Shown here piece by piece: positions 53,989 through 64,000 of a DNA stretch of 64,000 nucleotides. The notes beneath the pieces were generated by a model. It was given only the letters and a program-made list of their open reading frames with translations, was not told where the DNA came from and made no database searches. Source of the stretch: Nemertoderma westbladi (lineage: Eukaryota > Xenacoelomorpha > Nemertodermatida > Nemertodermatidae); assembly GCA_032718475.1 (NCBI GenBank), contig JAUCBJ010008542.1, positions 1 to 64,000 on the forward strand. The letters run 5' to 3'. The position numbers and the translations under genes were made by a program. Positions within the stretch are counted from its first letter, which is position 1, and each line of letters starts with the position of its first letter.

Positions 53989-56900
53989 TTGTAATCAAAA
54001 CCCTCTATCTGAGAAAGAGTTGTTCTAGAGGTGGTCCAAAACCGTCTATCTCCAGATAGATGATTTTGATAAATTAAACGAATTTCCGAAACAGAGATAC
54101 TGTGACGGGATCGTAAGATGCCGACCGGGATAGATTTGTACACGTCACCGTTCTGCTGGGCAGTTGTACTGGGTTGGTTTGGCCGAAGGCCGTCGGGAAA
54201 AAATAATAGAGTTTTGATTCTCAATGGTTATACTCCGAGCGATAATATCACAATTGGTAAATCAGTGATCAGTAATGACAGCAGAAAATACACAGTAATA
54301 AATGATGTTAGTGGCGGTGACGGTCAGTAACTATGACCGGTCTGCAACTGAGTAACTAATGAACTGACTGGTAAATCAGTAGTGCAGAATAATATATATG
54401 ATTAACACACACGGATATTGATTTCACCTCTTACTGTACTTGGCCCTCTGTACCCAGTGGATGCTTTCCTATCTCTAATCATGTGCTTCCCTCCCCGCTA
54501 TTGGCTAATATACTAATTGTCACTTTGGCACTCCCTGTGAGTGTTTCCCCCCGCTGCTAGCCTCTACTAGCTGTATTCCTTCCGAGGTGGTTTGACCTCT
54601 CACCTCTCTCTGTGGCTTTAGGGCTTGTGTCGGTTCGCGCTTGTCACGGTTTTGGTCGCAAAATATTTTCTTTGCATTTGATTTTCAAGCTTCGGGACCG
54701 GGATAGAAAGATGCGCCTTGAAATTCTGATTCCAAATATAAATGTCATTTCGTCAAAAATCGAGATACACGGTTTTGGAATATAAGGGCCGGGGGGGATC
54801 GCTGCAAAATACTGCCACTGAGGGGGGGGGGGGGGGGGGGTTGTATCTAAAGATTCAAAGGATATTCTTCGAATAAATCACTAAACAAGATTCAATACTG
54901 TAGCATGTCATGCTTTTGAATGACATGAACGACTACTTTTATTTTACATTTTAAACATTGATCACCTTGATATTTCCTAGATAGTGCGAGTAGTGGGGAG
55001 GAGGGACTCTATGCAAAAGGTTCCAGAATTTATGATCTACATTATAATAAATACTGTAATTACAGAACAAAAAATAGTCTCCCAGTTCAACCTATTCATC
55101 AATTCTCAAGTTGTTCCGATCTATAGATTGCTTCTTCAAGTTACACCTGCAAATGTAAGTTAATTTAATATGTAAACTTCGTACAAAATATAGGAAATGT
55201 TTCCGTAATTACTAATGTCCGTCAAATTAATTAAATTTAATATACTCAAAGAAGAACCCGAACGTATTAAGTTTATAAATTTGCAATTATGTGACATGCT
55301 TCATATATATTCGAGGTGGGCCATTCAATTCCAAATGTTGTGCTTAGAGTTTATTTATTTTTGTTTATTTTCATGACTTATAACCAGTATTATAACCAGT
55401 ATATACCAGTATTCAATTCATATTATCAAATAATTTTTGTGCGTTATCCAAGATGATGAAGGTTCCAGTTAAATGTTCAGGTTCAAATTAACTTTTATTG
55501 CTTAAATTGATATTAAACAAGTCCAATATTTATTATATTAAATTATTATATAATCTTGTTTAATTTGTAAAATTGTCATGTGTATTATTAATACAATGAA
55601 GTTTATAAACATTGAGGGGCAGTCAAACACTGTCGCGAATTACAGGATACATTGACGGTACTGTTGTAAGTAATGAGTGATGACTACAACATGTCTGCCA
55701 TCATTACATTTACCTCTGTAATAATAACGACTTTACTTTCTCAGTAGGCCTAATAAACTTATAAATAAATACTATGATCTATAATATTACAAGTAATAAC
55801 CTTATTAAAATATTGTAGATGGAGGTAGCACTACCATATATACGTATGCGGTTCGCAGATCACCGACAATACTGCAATGCGGGCAGTTATTCTTTCTGTT
55901 AGCTATGGGCCAGCAAGGAAGAAATAGGCAGCTGGAGCACCAACTGCCAAAAAACAGTGCATTTCATATCACACGCTGTTGTTCGCCCTGTAAGTTAATA
56001 AAATATTTAATAATTAAATTGAATATTGAAATTAATACCTTTTTTGAAATAATATGTTACCCACTTAATATACATTTAACAGACGTGAATTATAAAAATA
56101 CCATAGCATCTGTTAAAATACAATTTAGCTTGACCAAAATGACCATAAAGTAAAATATATCACGTTTTACTGTAGCTGAACATATATTTTATAAAGATTA
56201 AAAGATTTTATAAATACTGAAATATATTAACAATAAATAACATTTGAACCCTAATAATTATAATTATTTTTACACTACTGCAGTAACATTAATATTTTTG
56301 GAAATTTTTTCAGAGATTTAATTAGTGGCGAGACATTTGCCATGTTGGCTGAGCATCCCCATACTACGGCGTTATATTTTCACTCTGCTGGAGTTGGCGT
56401 CGGATCGTTCTTACGGATAGTAGAACCAACAACCACTGGAAACACGATTGTTAATCTACCGGTGATACCCCAAACAAACACGATTGTTAATCTACCAGTG
56501 ATTACCACGGACGCGAAGTTGGAGCCGATGAACGACCCGCCGACAATACCCCTAGTATCGAGTCTTCCATCATCCCTCATAAGCTCATCGAAGGAACTCA
56601 AAAGGCTTTCATATGCGACTAGAATCATTGCAGTTACAACAGGTGAGTTTATTGTCATGTTTATTGTTTAATGTCATAACTCAACACACAGTTACTAAAA
56701 TTAAAAATAATAGTATGTTGTAAATGTATATAACACTGTTCTGAATTTGTAATATAGAATACTAAATACGAAAGCTGTACCTGCAAAATATTCTTGAGAA
56801 AAAGCAATCTACATTGAACGCAATCTATAGTTTTTCATTTTTTCAATCTGATATATTTATTATAGTGGTCATTTTGTGGCTAACCCTAAGAGGTATTTTA

Positions 56901-57403
56901 TATATGAAGATATTATAATATATTTTCACACAATATATTTTATATTTACAGATCAACATCGTCCAAGGATGCAGAGGGGCAGTGTGCAGGGGCACCTACT
57001 ACGGTAGGCCATGTCCCTGTTTTCGAATAGTGGACCCCGTTTGGGTACTTAAGGCCGATGTCGTGCTTGAGGAAGTATTCGATAATGAGTCACGACGTTC
57101 CGCCCTCATTATTTCTGCAGTAATGAGTTTACCTCATTATTCTTCCATAAAGCGCACCTAGAAGTGAGTAATAAATAAATAGGAAATGTACCTTGTGTAA
57201 ACTAAAGCACCAGTGTCTATTGTAACGGAAAACAAGTTGACTTTCAGTGTAATGAAAGAGTCTAGACATATAAAGTATATATCTTTTCCATTCTTCCCTA
57301 TATTGATTTTACAGAGCTCTAATGTTAAAGTTTATTAGATAAAATATATTACTTTACAAATAGAATGTATTGGTCACTCTTTGTGAATAAATAGTTATTA
57401 AGG
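53989..57403 (+). repeat. inverted arm B (~3.42 kb)
   Basis: Near-identical reverse complement of 40300-43732. It carries the LTR-like start TGTGACGGGATC at 54101, the leader, a run of 19 G at 54822-54840 and the three-exon gene. It is bordered on the left by a truncated piggyBac-type end and on the right by a foldback element. Confidence 0.95.
55905..57161 (+). CDS. three-exon gene of arm B, unknown function
   Basis: Exons: 55905-55989 (from MGQQ; donor CCCT|GTAAGT), 56316-56642 (acceptor ttttttcagag, donor ACAACAG|GTGAGT), and 56952-57161 (acceptor tatatttacag, ending at TAG). Exons 1 and 2 join in frame across the splice. Exon 2 contains SGETFAMLAEHP, HSAGVGVGSFLRIVEP and two 36-bp repeats. 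Exon 3 has four Cys, in CRGAVC and PCPCF. A further possible upstream exon ends at 55157 (cacctgcaaat|gtaagt). Exon 3 is open in a frame that the simplest splice would not enter, so a missing exon or alternative splice is likely. A diverged relative of exon 3 is at 59916-60164. The family is not recognised. Confidence 0.55.
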
Positions 57404-57960
57404 TGGCTCCACTATGAAAAATTGAAAAAAACTAAAAAAAAAAATATTCCTACAGATTTTAACTCCAAATGATGAATATTTGTGTTGGACAAGTTTTGGT
57501 GGCATCAGGATAATCATTTCATGCACCAGAGACCCATATAAGCATGAAATGTTCATTAGCAGTAATGTAAATTTGCGATTTAAACGTCATTTTCTGCCGC
57601 TTGCATTTATCGCGTGCCAGTTTCATTCATGTACCTATTCCTCAAAAACTATTGAAGGTAGATGTATGAAATTTTGGGACCTTGTTCAGAATTTCCAGCT
57701 CTTTCTTAATGGCCTCAATGACTTAAATCCATCAATGTGTTTGGGTTTGCCAATGTCTCAAACTCAAAAAAGAATTTTTTGACTTTGAGACCGTGGCAAG
57801 CACAACCACATTGATGAATCTATGTCATTGAGGCCATTAAGAAAGAGCTGGAAATTCTGTACAAGGTCCCAGAATTTCATACCTATACCTTCAGTAGTTT
57901 TTGAGAAAGAGGTACATGAATGAAAACTGCACGCGACAAATGCAAGCGGCAGAAAAAACA
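57404..57960. mobile_element. foldback element starting GGTGGCTCCACTATG
   Basis: Arms of about 190 bp are inverted around 57775: gcatttatcgcgtgcc...ttcattcatgtacc...ctcaaaaactattgaaggta on the left and its diverged reverse complement on the right (through 57960). It lies next to a Mutator-like transposase remnant, so it may be its terminal part. Frames across the arms on both strands are by-products of the inverted repeat. Confidence 0.7.
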
Positions 57961-58144
57961 TGTTTAAAGTTCAGTGAATATGTAAACTTTAATACATTCG
58001 ATCATACAATTATTTTCATTCGAACATACAATTATTTTCATTCGAACATACAATTATTTTACAATGTAAAAACACAATTATATTTATGGCAAACAGCAAC
58101 TATATAACTAAGGAGCATGGAGTATATCAAATACATAAAGTGGT

Positions 58145-58948
58145 CTAGAACATTCCACTATCATATGTTTTCGGCCCAGTAGGAAGTTTTCGTTTCCGCC
58201 TTTGTCGCCATAGAATTCTAGACTGGCGCTCTAATTTGGATATTTTCCGGTCAGCTTGCAGGATTCGCTTTCGGTCAAATGTCTGAAAATCCTTAACCGT
58301 TTTCTTTGAACTACTGACAAGTTGGTCTAGGACACCAACTCTTCCTTGATAACCGTCATTGAAGCATATAACTGCATCATTTATGCCAATAGAGAGAGCT
58401 TGTTTACTAATGAAGACCCTCTTCGGGCATCGGCTCCAAGTGAGATTATTGAGGCCTTCATTCCGATTTTGTGTCAGACCATGAAGGCATTTAGATTACA
58501 ATTCCGGTTCTGACAATGCCTTGTAGATAGGTTTAATGGCATCAGTCACAGCACGTGGTAGTGAGTTTCTGTATACATAACATTTACCTTCCTTCTGTGC
58601 CTGTTTATACTTGTACCATCGATCAGAACATAACTGATGGCTTGGACTCTTGTCGGTAGAGCACGTATGAAAGAAAGATGCCCATATAGCCTTCTTCATT
58701 TCCCGAACAGAGGAGTTGTTTTCCCTTATGGCTCTACCATAAAAGAGCTGGAGACTATCAATCTTGTCATCAGTCAGACGACCTCTTCCCCCTATTACTT
58801 TTTTGTCAGTCAGTTTCTTCCTTTCAAGATCCTTCTTCAGGGTACGGAGCCGTGAACCGAGTCTCTTTTGGACATGTCCTACACATTCCAACTTGGTTAT
58901 CTGTTTTCCTTTATAAGGTTTTGCCTCGGTTGAGAGGCATACCGACAA
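58145..58948 (-). pseudogene. Mutator-like transposase fragment with one in-frame stop
   Basis: The minus-strand frame encodes KLECVGHVQKRLG, then GGRGRLTDDKIDSLQLFYG, then a W-A-S-F-F-H-T region with STDKSPSHQLC, then CLHGLTQNRNEGLNN, CPKRVFISKQAL and ICFNDGYQGRV. I recognise this order from a widespread animal transposase family annotated as Mutator-like; this is from memory, not a search. A single TAA (58497-58499 region) interrupts the frame between the Glu-Leu and Ser-Lys-Cys-Leu codons, and the same frame then stays open to TAG at 58145. The N-terminal part is missing, and the first 10-15 codons lie in the adjoining BEL-like fragment. A premature stop and truncation make it inactive. 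Confidence 0.82.
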
Positions 58949-59250
58949 GGGGGAGGTCGAGAAAGAAGACGGGATGGAAAGGGATAGGATTACTATTGTT
59001 CGTTCTGTTTTGTCTGTTCTTTCAGTTTCATTCCATTCTGCCGCCGGGAGACAACAAGGTGGGAGGTGGCATTTTGCTTCCAGGAAATAAGGAAATCAAG
59101 AAGGCGGCGGAGAGACCCGATTTTAGGGTGGTGGAGGAGGCTAGCGAGAGTGGTAGATACATACCCCGACGAGGACGGAAGAGTCCGGTCGGTGGGGGCG
59201 TAACCAAAAAGAATGATCAATCACAACAAAAGTTTACACTGCAGCAGTAG
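58921..59250 (+). pseudogene. second copy of the BEL-associated membrane-tail sequence
   Basis: Positions 58925-59135 match the reverse complement of about 50560-50760. The shared protein has a LRGIPTRGRS basic patch, a hydrophobic segment (GIGLLLFVLFCLFFQFHSIL), GDNKVGGGIL and KKAAERPDFRV. The C-terminal ends differ: here it continues into a basic Gly/Arg-rich stretch and a stop at 59250. The upstream BEL linker is absent, and the fragment abuts the Mutator-like remnant on the opposite strand. Confidence 0.65.
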
Positions 59251-59915
59251 GTGATTTCCTTTATGCAATAGCGAATATATCAAAGTAACATGGTTTAAAT
59301 TTCCCGCAATAGTTGTTAAAACTCTTAGAGTAATGCAAACAATTCGGCGTTTTTGTCACGGTCGTAACATATACATTTTGTAAAAATCTGTATTGTTTGA
59401 AGGGTCGTAGATAGCTCAAACTGAAACTTGAACATCCAATATTAGGTCTCTGTGGGTAGAAGAAAACGTGAAAAAACACAAAAAAAAATTCACACGAAAA
59501 TATTAAACTGTAATAAAATATACTCAAATGTGTTCTAAGACATTTTTGAGGATACATGGAGAAATTTTACATGAATTTTAGTCGCGTTTTCTCTGAGCTA
59601 TTGCAGATTCAGCATTGGAATTACAGATTTTTGGTTGTATTGTCGATAAAGTAGAATGTTTAAGCTACAAAATGCACCAAAACTTTTCTCAAAAAGACAA
59701 ACTTCAAAAAATGACTCTCAGGTGCATTTTCCATGAAATTGCCCATCTGTGAAAAATTCATTCGTGAATAACTTTTGAAGATTTTAATAGTCCATATTGA
59801 TCAATAATTTTAATTACTTTCTGGGTTTGGATATAAGCTTTGCTGGCTTAGTATAATGCGTAGCTAATGATACTAGTAAATTTTATTATATAATATAAAT
59901 ATATTTTTGATACAG
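59251..59915. other. AT-rich DNA
   Basis: No gene is supported. T/A-rich low-complexity words are frequent. Confidence 0.5.
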
Positions 59916-60164
59916 ATTTCTATGCAAGAACCCAGCCAGCAAGGGGGCAGGGGGCTGGTTAGAGTTCAACCATGCCCATGCTTTCGCACAGTTCACAAGG
60001 AGTGGGCAGTCTCGTTTCGACCTAAATGGGACAAGATGATAATCGATAAGGAGGGTAACATTATTATACCACACATGTTTTCGAACACTGAATTTCTGAT
60101 GTTATTCTTCCCTAAAGATGTACATCAAGTAACAGATTTGGTATATATATCAAATAAAGATTAA
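59916..60164 (+). CDS. terminal exon related to exon 3 of the arm gene
   Basis: After an acceptor-like tatttttgatacag, an 82-codon frame runs to TAA. It contains PCPCFRTVHKEW, which parallels PCPCFRIVDPVW in the arm gene at the same distance from the splice acceptor. The shared codons differ mainly at third positions (TGT/TGC, CCC/CCA, CGA/CGC), as expected for protein-level conservation. The rest diverges: basic here (FRPKWDKMIID), then a hydrophobic end (FLMLFFPKDV). No upstream exons were found nearby. The function is unknown. Confidence 0.5.
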   Translation: MSMQEPSQQGGRGLVRVQPCPCFRTVHKEWAVSFRPKWDKMIIDKEGNIIIPHMFSNTEFLMLFFPKDVHQVTDLVYISNKD

Positions 60165-61489
60165 CATTAACTCCAAAGTAAATATACACACAATCAGATT
60201 TGTCTCCGGCATATATTTTAGTATCTCGTCGAGATATGGAGAGGGTGAGAAACTGGACGCAAATCCCATATCAGTGCGTACAGATACCTATAATGATGCC
60301 TTATGTTATGTTTGTTAACGCATTTTATTACACTGTAAGTTTTGTGCCCGAAATATAGGGTATTTTGTAGAAGTGCTGACTTTTACCACGCTATTAAGAG
60401 CTTTGTTTCATCTTTTGTCATTAATATACATATAAACTGAAACCCCTGATATTGACTTATTTAATTGTTTTGGTTGTAATAACCTGCCACAGTAACGTGA
60501 TTATTTCCATTAGTCTGCTTGTTCGTACCTGCAGTTCCTTGACAACATCCTAGTACCAAATTATTTAGTTATTTAGTTTATAAATAATTATTTATAGCCT
60601 CAGACACAATCAATCCGTCACTAATGATGATGCACGGAATCACATCCGTAACGAACTGAAAAGATATCGCGGTGGTTGGGTGATATCTGGATGGGCTCAG
60701 TCTGCTGTAATAGATGCAGCTACGGAGCAGGTAGAACCTGCCAGGTTCCATATAACAACATCCATCATATAGAAGGACAAATTTTATCACTTCAATTTAT
60801 TTATAAGTACGTTTGAAGAAATTAACTACATATTTTATGATTATTATTACTATTATATTATATTAATTCATGTTTCTAACTTTTTGCTACTGAAAAGTAA
60901 TTCTTTCAGAAACCCTCTCTTCCCTATAATTTTCTTTTACAAATCTTAATGAGATACATTTGGTCGTGTCAGGATTTTTAATGTGATATTTATATTGCCC
61001 CAAGTTACATTTGCAGTTATTCTTCTACCTAAATAGTTTTTTTTATTTGAAAGCTGTTTGTGGTATGATTAGAATTAACACAATTATATACATTTATTTT
61101 TAAATGTAGTTGTGATAATTAAATTATTCTATTAAATAAATACACATATATAGTTCTGGAACATTTTGTTTCTATATAATAATTTATCTCAATTTTATAT
61201 CATTTATCTCATCTACCTTGTTGTCCAGCGTATTGCAGCTGGGTAGGGATGGCAATTTTAAAGTGATCAATCTCTTCAGGAATTTTATGTGCCAACCAAA
61301 TTTACTACTAACCAAATTTTCTTAATGTCTGTTTTTTATGCAAACATAATCGAATAATTAGTGAAAGTTTGACAATAATTGATGACCATTCACCTGCTAT
61401 TTTTTTTGGGATGTGGTATGGAGTGGGATGATTGCTGCCAACAATTTTGTGAGTCCCTTTACTGATTTCCTTTCTGGCCCAAACCCTGG
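60165..61489. other. AT-rich non-coding DNA
   Basis: No gene or element boundary is supported. The short minus-strand frame near 60578-60790 has no recognisable content. Confidence 0.5.
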
Positions 61490-61550
61490 GTCACCAGGGA
61501 GACCAGATTGTGAGGGCGAGAGGGATTCTGGAGTTTGAGGTTCTGTCTGA

Positions 61551-62881
61551 TTAACACTAATTTTGGTATATGGACTACAATTGTAGTTTCTAAATATCAA
61601 TATCTTTGTAATTAATGCATGTGGTTGCCTAAAATTTTGTGTATTCCTAAGGTTTCTACTTACCAACCTATGTATTGGATATTAAAAAATTTCGACCAAT
61701 CACAGCAGAGAAAATTGCAAGTTTCACTTACTTTGATATATGGACTACATTTGTAGTCAATTGAACTAAGGTTAATTCTAAGCTTATATCACTATGAGAT
61801 TCTAATTATAACAGCATAATAGCTTTATATATAACAAACATGATATAGCCTACCCACAAGCCAGACCCAGACAAGCAAAATAGGCAGCAATTGGCTGGTA
61901 CTGAAGCATCCACCAGTACTGTACTGTATTACAGTATTAGTCAATTAGCCTAGTATTATTATACTTTACATATATACATATACAATAGACCAATTGCAGA
62001 GTACTGAAGTATACAGTAGAATTGGTTTCACACAGTGTCAGAGTGTAGTTCAATCTGATTATACTCTCAAGTTTCTACCAATTATTTATATTTTACAATG
62101 AACGAAGACTTACGCACAATAAACATTGATCAGTGGTTGGATGATGGGGAATTTGTAGGGGAAGTTCCGGTACAGTATCTGAACGCAAGTGAATCATCTT
62201 TACGACAAGAAGAAAATTCAGGTGATGAAATATACTCCAGCATAACTCATTACTCTCATGAATCAGAAACTGATTCCGATAGTAATTATATTATATTATA
62301 CCGAATCAGTCAGGAGGCAGGATCAGAGTCATCCTAGAGTTCCTCTGGAAATGAAACTATTGCAGCCATTGAGCGCAATACCTATGTATCAAAATCCGGC
62401 ATAAAATACGTTGATTCACCCCCTCTAGCCTCTACCTACCAAATGTGGGAGAGCTAACATTATAAAGTTTGTGCCTAAAGCGTTGATACATCCGGAAAAT
62501 GAGGACAGTTTTAATCTCTTTATAACTGAAGAAATGCGATATTTAATTTTGCGAGAAACAAATCATAGAGGACAAATTCCATGTTAGAATTTATTTTTTG
62601 ATTAGGTAGCTTAATCTAACACAGTACCAGTAACTGTCTATCTTAAACTGCGAACTGAATATTTACAGTGTACCAATGTTTAACTGCTTTGTCTTTATGA
62701 TTTTATGACCTTGGGGGCCTAGCCACAAATAATATACATTAATTTGTACTTATATATATACTGCAGATGGATATAATATAATTAATATCCATTTAATTTA
62801 AAAGGAAATGTAAAAGACTACAAATGTAGTCCATATATCAAAATAAAAAAAATTTGAAACCTGTATCAGAATTAGTGTTAA
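61551..62881 (+). mobile_element. piggyBac element inserted at TTAA in a LINE
   Basis: TTAA occurs at 61551-61554 and 62878-62881. Both ends continue CACTAATT (inverted on the right as AATTAGTG). Subterminal inverted copies of atatatggactacatttgta lie at 61736-61758 and 62818-62840, with an extra copy at 61565. It contains the start of a piggyBac transposase gene and is internally deleted (1.33 kb against the usual 2.3 kb or more). Confidence 0.85.
62098..62587 (+). pseudogene. piggyBac transposase N-terminal fragment
   Basis: The frame starts MNEDLRTINIDQWLDDGEF with the acidic, Ser-rich N-terminus usual for this family. A TAG at 62335-62337 interrupts it, and the same frame then runs on to SKSGIKYVDSPP. 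A frameshift near 62440 leads to GRANIIKFVPKAL, then FNLFITEEM and ILRETNHRGQ, which is the conserved start of the transposase core (GR-x-NI, LF-T-E, TN motifs). A stop follows at 62585. The catalytic Asp residues are not included. The two breaks and the deletion make it inactive. Confidence 0.82.
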
Positions 62882-63110
62882 GGACATGGGGGGGGGGGGG
62901 GGGGGTTGCCTCATCATCCGTTCCCACTTCTCATGTTCTGGAAGACTGGTTGAGAAGTTTCCTGTGGTTCTGATTGTGTGCTACTCTCTAACTAGTGTTG
63001 CCCCAGTAAAAGGGGGTGGAAAATTTCTACCACAATCTACAAGTAGCTACTGATTGGAGTAGCACGCATTCTTAACATTCCTGGGAGACTTTACTGCAAG
63101 TCACATCAAT

Positions 63111-63602
63111 GCATTAATGCCAGTTACATTATGTATTAGTGTTTGTCAGTCATATCCTGTGGAATGGCTCATATATGCAACAAATCTGCAACGATTTGAG
63201 AGATAATAGGAGCCATGTCTGCCGGTACCAACATCAAGAGAAAAGTGACGAATTAACTACTGTATATACTGGTACACTGGCGATTTCATGACGGGATCTG
63301 AGTTGGCGAAGATCCCGACTGGTGTGTGTGTTTAAGTCTTACGGAAATACGCGTCGCCATGTCCGCTTGGCTACTGAAAGGCTGTGGTAGTTCTGAAAGG
63401 CCGGAGGTCGAATGAATAATTCGAATTATTTACGAACGAATAATTTAACCAACCCGACAGAGCTTCATGTGTCTGCTGGGAATTGCTTCATGGTCAAGGC
63501 ATCACCTTCTAAACTGCTCGCCAACATGTTGAGTGAGACTCAACAGGGCTAGTGGGCTGCTAAGGCTAAATCTGTTTTTATTTGGACGTCAATTATTTGG
63601 AC
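63111..63602. other. unannotated DNA before the terminal repeat array
   Basis: No gene is supported. Nothing repetitive was recognised except the transition into the 38-bp array. Confidence 0.5.
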
Positions 63603-64000
63603 GACTGTTAGAACACAATTACGTGGATTTGAACATAATGTTCTGTTAGAACACAATTTTGTGACTTTGAACATAATGTTCTGTAAGAACACAGTTGTGT
63701 GGCTTTGAACATAATGTTCTGTTAGAACACAATTTTGTGACTTTGAACATAATGTTCTGTAAGAACACAGTTGTGTGGCTTTGAACATAATGTTCTTTTA
63801 GAACATAATTTTGTGGTTTTGAACATTATGTTGTTTTAGAACACAATTACATTGATTTGAATATAATGTTCTGTTAGAACACAATTACGTTGATTTGAAC
63901 ATAATGTTGTGTTAGAACACAATTACGTTGATTTGAACATAATGTTGCGTTAGAACATAATTACGTGGCTTTGAACGTAATTTGCTGTTGGAATACAATT
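63603..64000. repeat. 38-bp tandem repeat, about 10 units, runs off the window
   Basis: Units contain ttctgttagaacacaatt and tttgaacataatg. The anchor ttctgt is at 63641, 63679 and 63717, giving a 38-bp period. TGTTCT-GTT-AGAACA forms a 6-bp inverted pair in many units. Units alternate between acaattttgtgac and acagttgtgtggc subtypes in the middle. Confidence 0.93.

Larger units (their letters stand above)
61530..63110 (+). mobile_element. degenerate LINE endonuclease fragment, split by piggyBac
   Basis: The right piece (62882-63110) matches 3405-3735 of the intact LINE: aggacatgggg, cattctcatgttctggaaga-like and aattctaccacaatctacaa segments, with deletions and a run of about 18 G. The left piece ends tttgaggttctg-tctgattaa, matching gatgaggttctgattaa at 3386. 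The two meet at the TTAA now duplicated at both ends of the piggyBac element. The reading frame is destroyed by indels. Confidence 0.75.

Noticed and set aside
54118-54330. Small frame in arm B (and 43384-43602 in arm A)
   Set aside because: It lies in the LTR-like start, its ends differ between arms, and it has no recognisable domain.
57480-57961. Two similar frames on opposite strands
   Set aside because: They are translations of the two arms of the foldback element.
61397-61666. Minus-strand frame across the LINE-piggyBac junction
   Set aside because: It crosses the left TTAA boundary of the piggyBac element, so it cannot be one natural gene.

Overview
This window looks like repeat-rich, AT-rich nuclear DNA of an invertebrate animal. 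The coding genes have intron-type splice signals, and the mobile elements are metazoan: BEL/Pao and Ty3-like LTR elements, RTE-like LINEs, Helitron, hAT-, piggyBac-, Tc1- and Mutator-like transposons, and a tRNA-derived SINE. The species cannot be named from sequence alone. No intact housekeeping gene, rRNA or complete tRNA was found. Almost every long reading frame belongs to a mobile element or a remnant of one.

Region by region. 0-2.6 kb: a tRNA-headed LTR-like unit, a GC-richer leader and a 20-bp minisatellite. 2.7-7.1 kb: a Helitron gene split in frame by a 5'-truncated LINE with an 11-bp target duplication. 7.2-10.6 kb: a foldback repeat, two small reading frames and a ~66-bp minisatellite. 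10.6-13.4 kb: a hAT-like transposon with an exact 8-bp duplication carrying a piece of a BEL/Pao gag gene. 13.6-15.2 kb: a TTAA-flanked piggyBac-type non-autonomous element. 15.5-20.6 kb: BEL and Tc1 fragments, a heat-shock-like promoter and a GATC-rich tandem repeat. 23.3-24.2 kb: the same minisatellite as at 9.4 kb, inverted. 24.5-27.4 kb: an LTR, a zinc-knuckle reading frame and a second tRNA-headed LTR-like unit. 27.5-28.1 kb: a decayed LINE hit by a piggyBac-type element. 28.9-39.9 kb: a large BEL/Pao element on the minus strand, interrupted in frame by a tiny Ty3-like element with near-identical LTRs.

40.3-57.4 kb is dominated by two ~3.4-kb arms in inverted orientation, about 10 kb apart. 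Each carries the same three-exon gene of unknown function. A diverged copy of its last exon lies at 59.9 kb. Between the arms lie a fragment of a transposon-like gene, a SINE, a related LTR-like leader with a dense cluster of perfect RNA hairpins, a BEL remnant with an odd membrane-segment tail, and a piggyBac transposase remnant. 57.4-64 kb holds a foldback element, a Mutator-like transposase with one stop codon, a second copy of the membrane-tail sequence, a piggyBac element inserted at TTAA into a LINE fragment, and a 38-bp tandem repeat at the window end.

The main theme is nesting. At least five insertions can be undone by eye because target duplications or TTAA sites remain, and two restore a continuous host reading frame. 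The least explained items are the tRNA-headed LTR-like units, the duplicated three-exon gene in the inverted arms, and the hairpin cluster at 49.2-49.5 kb.
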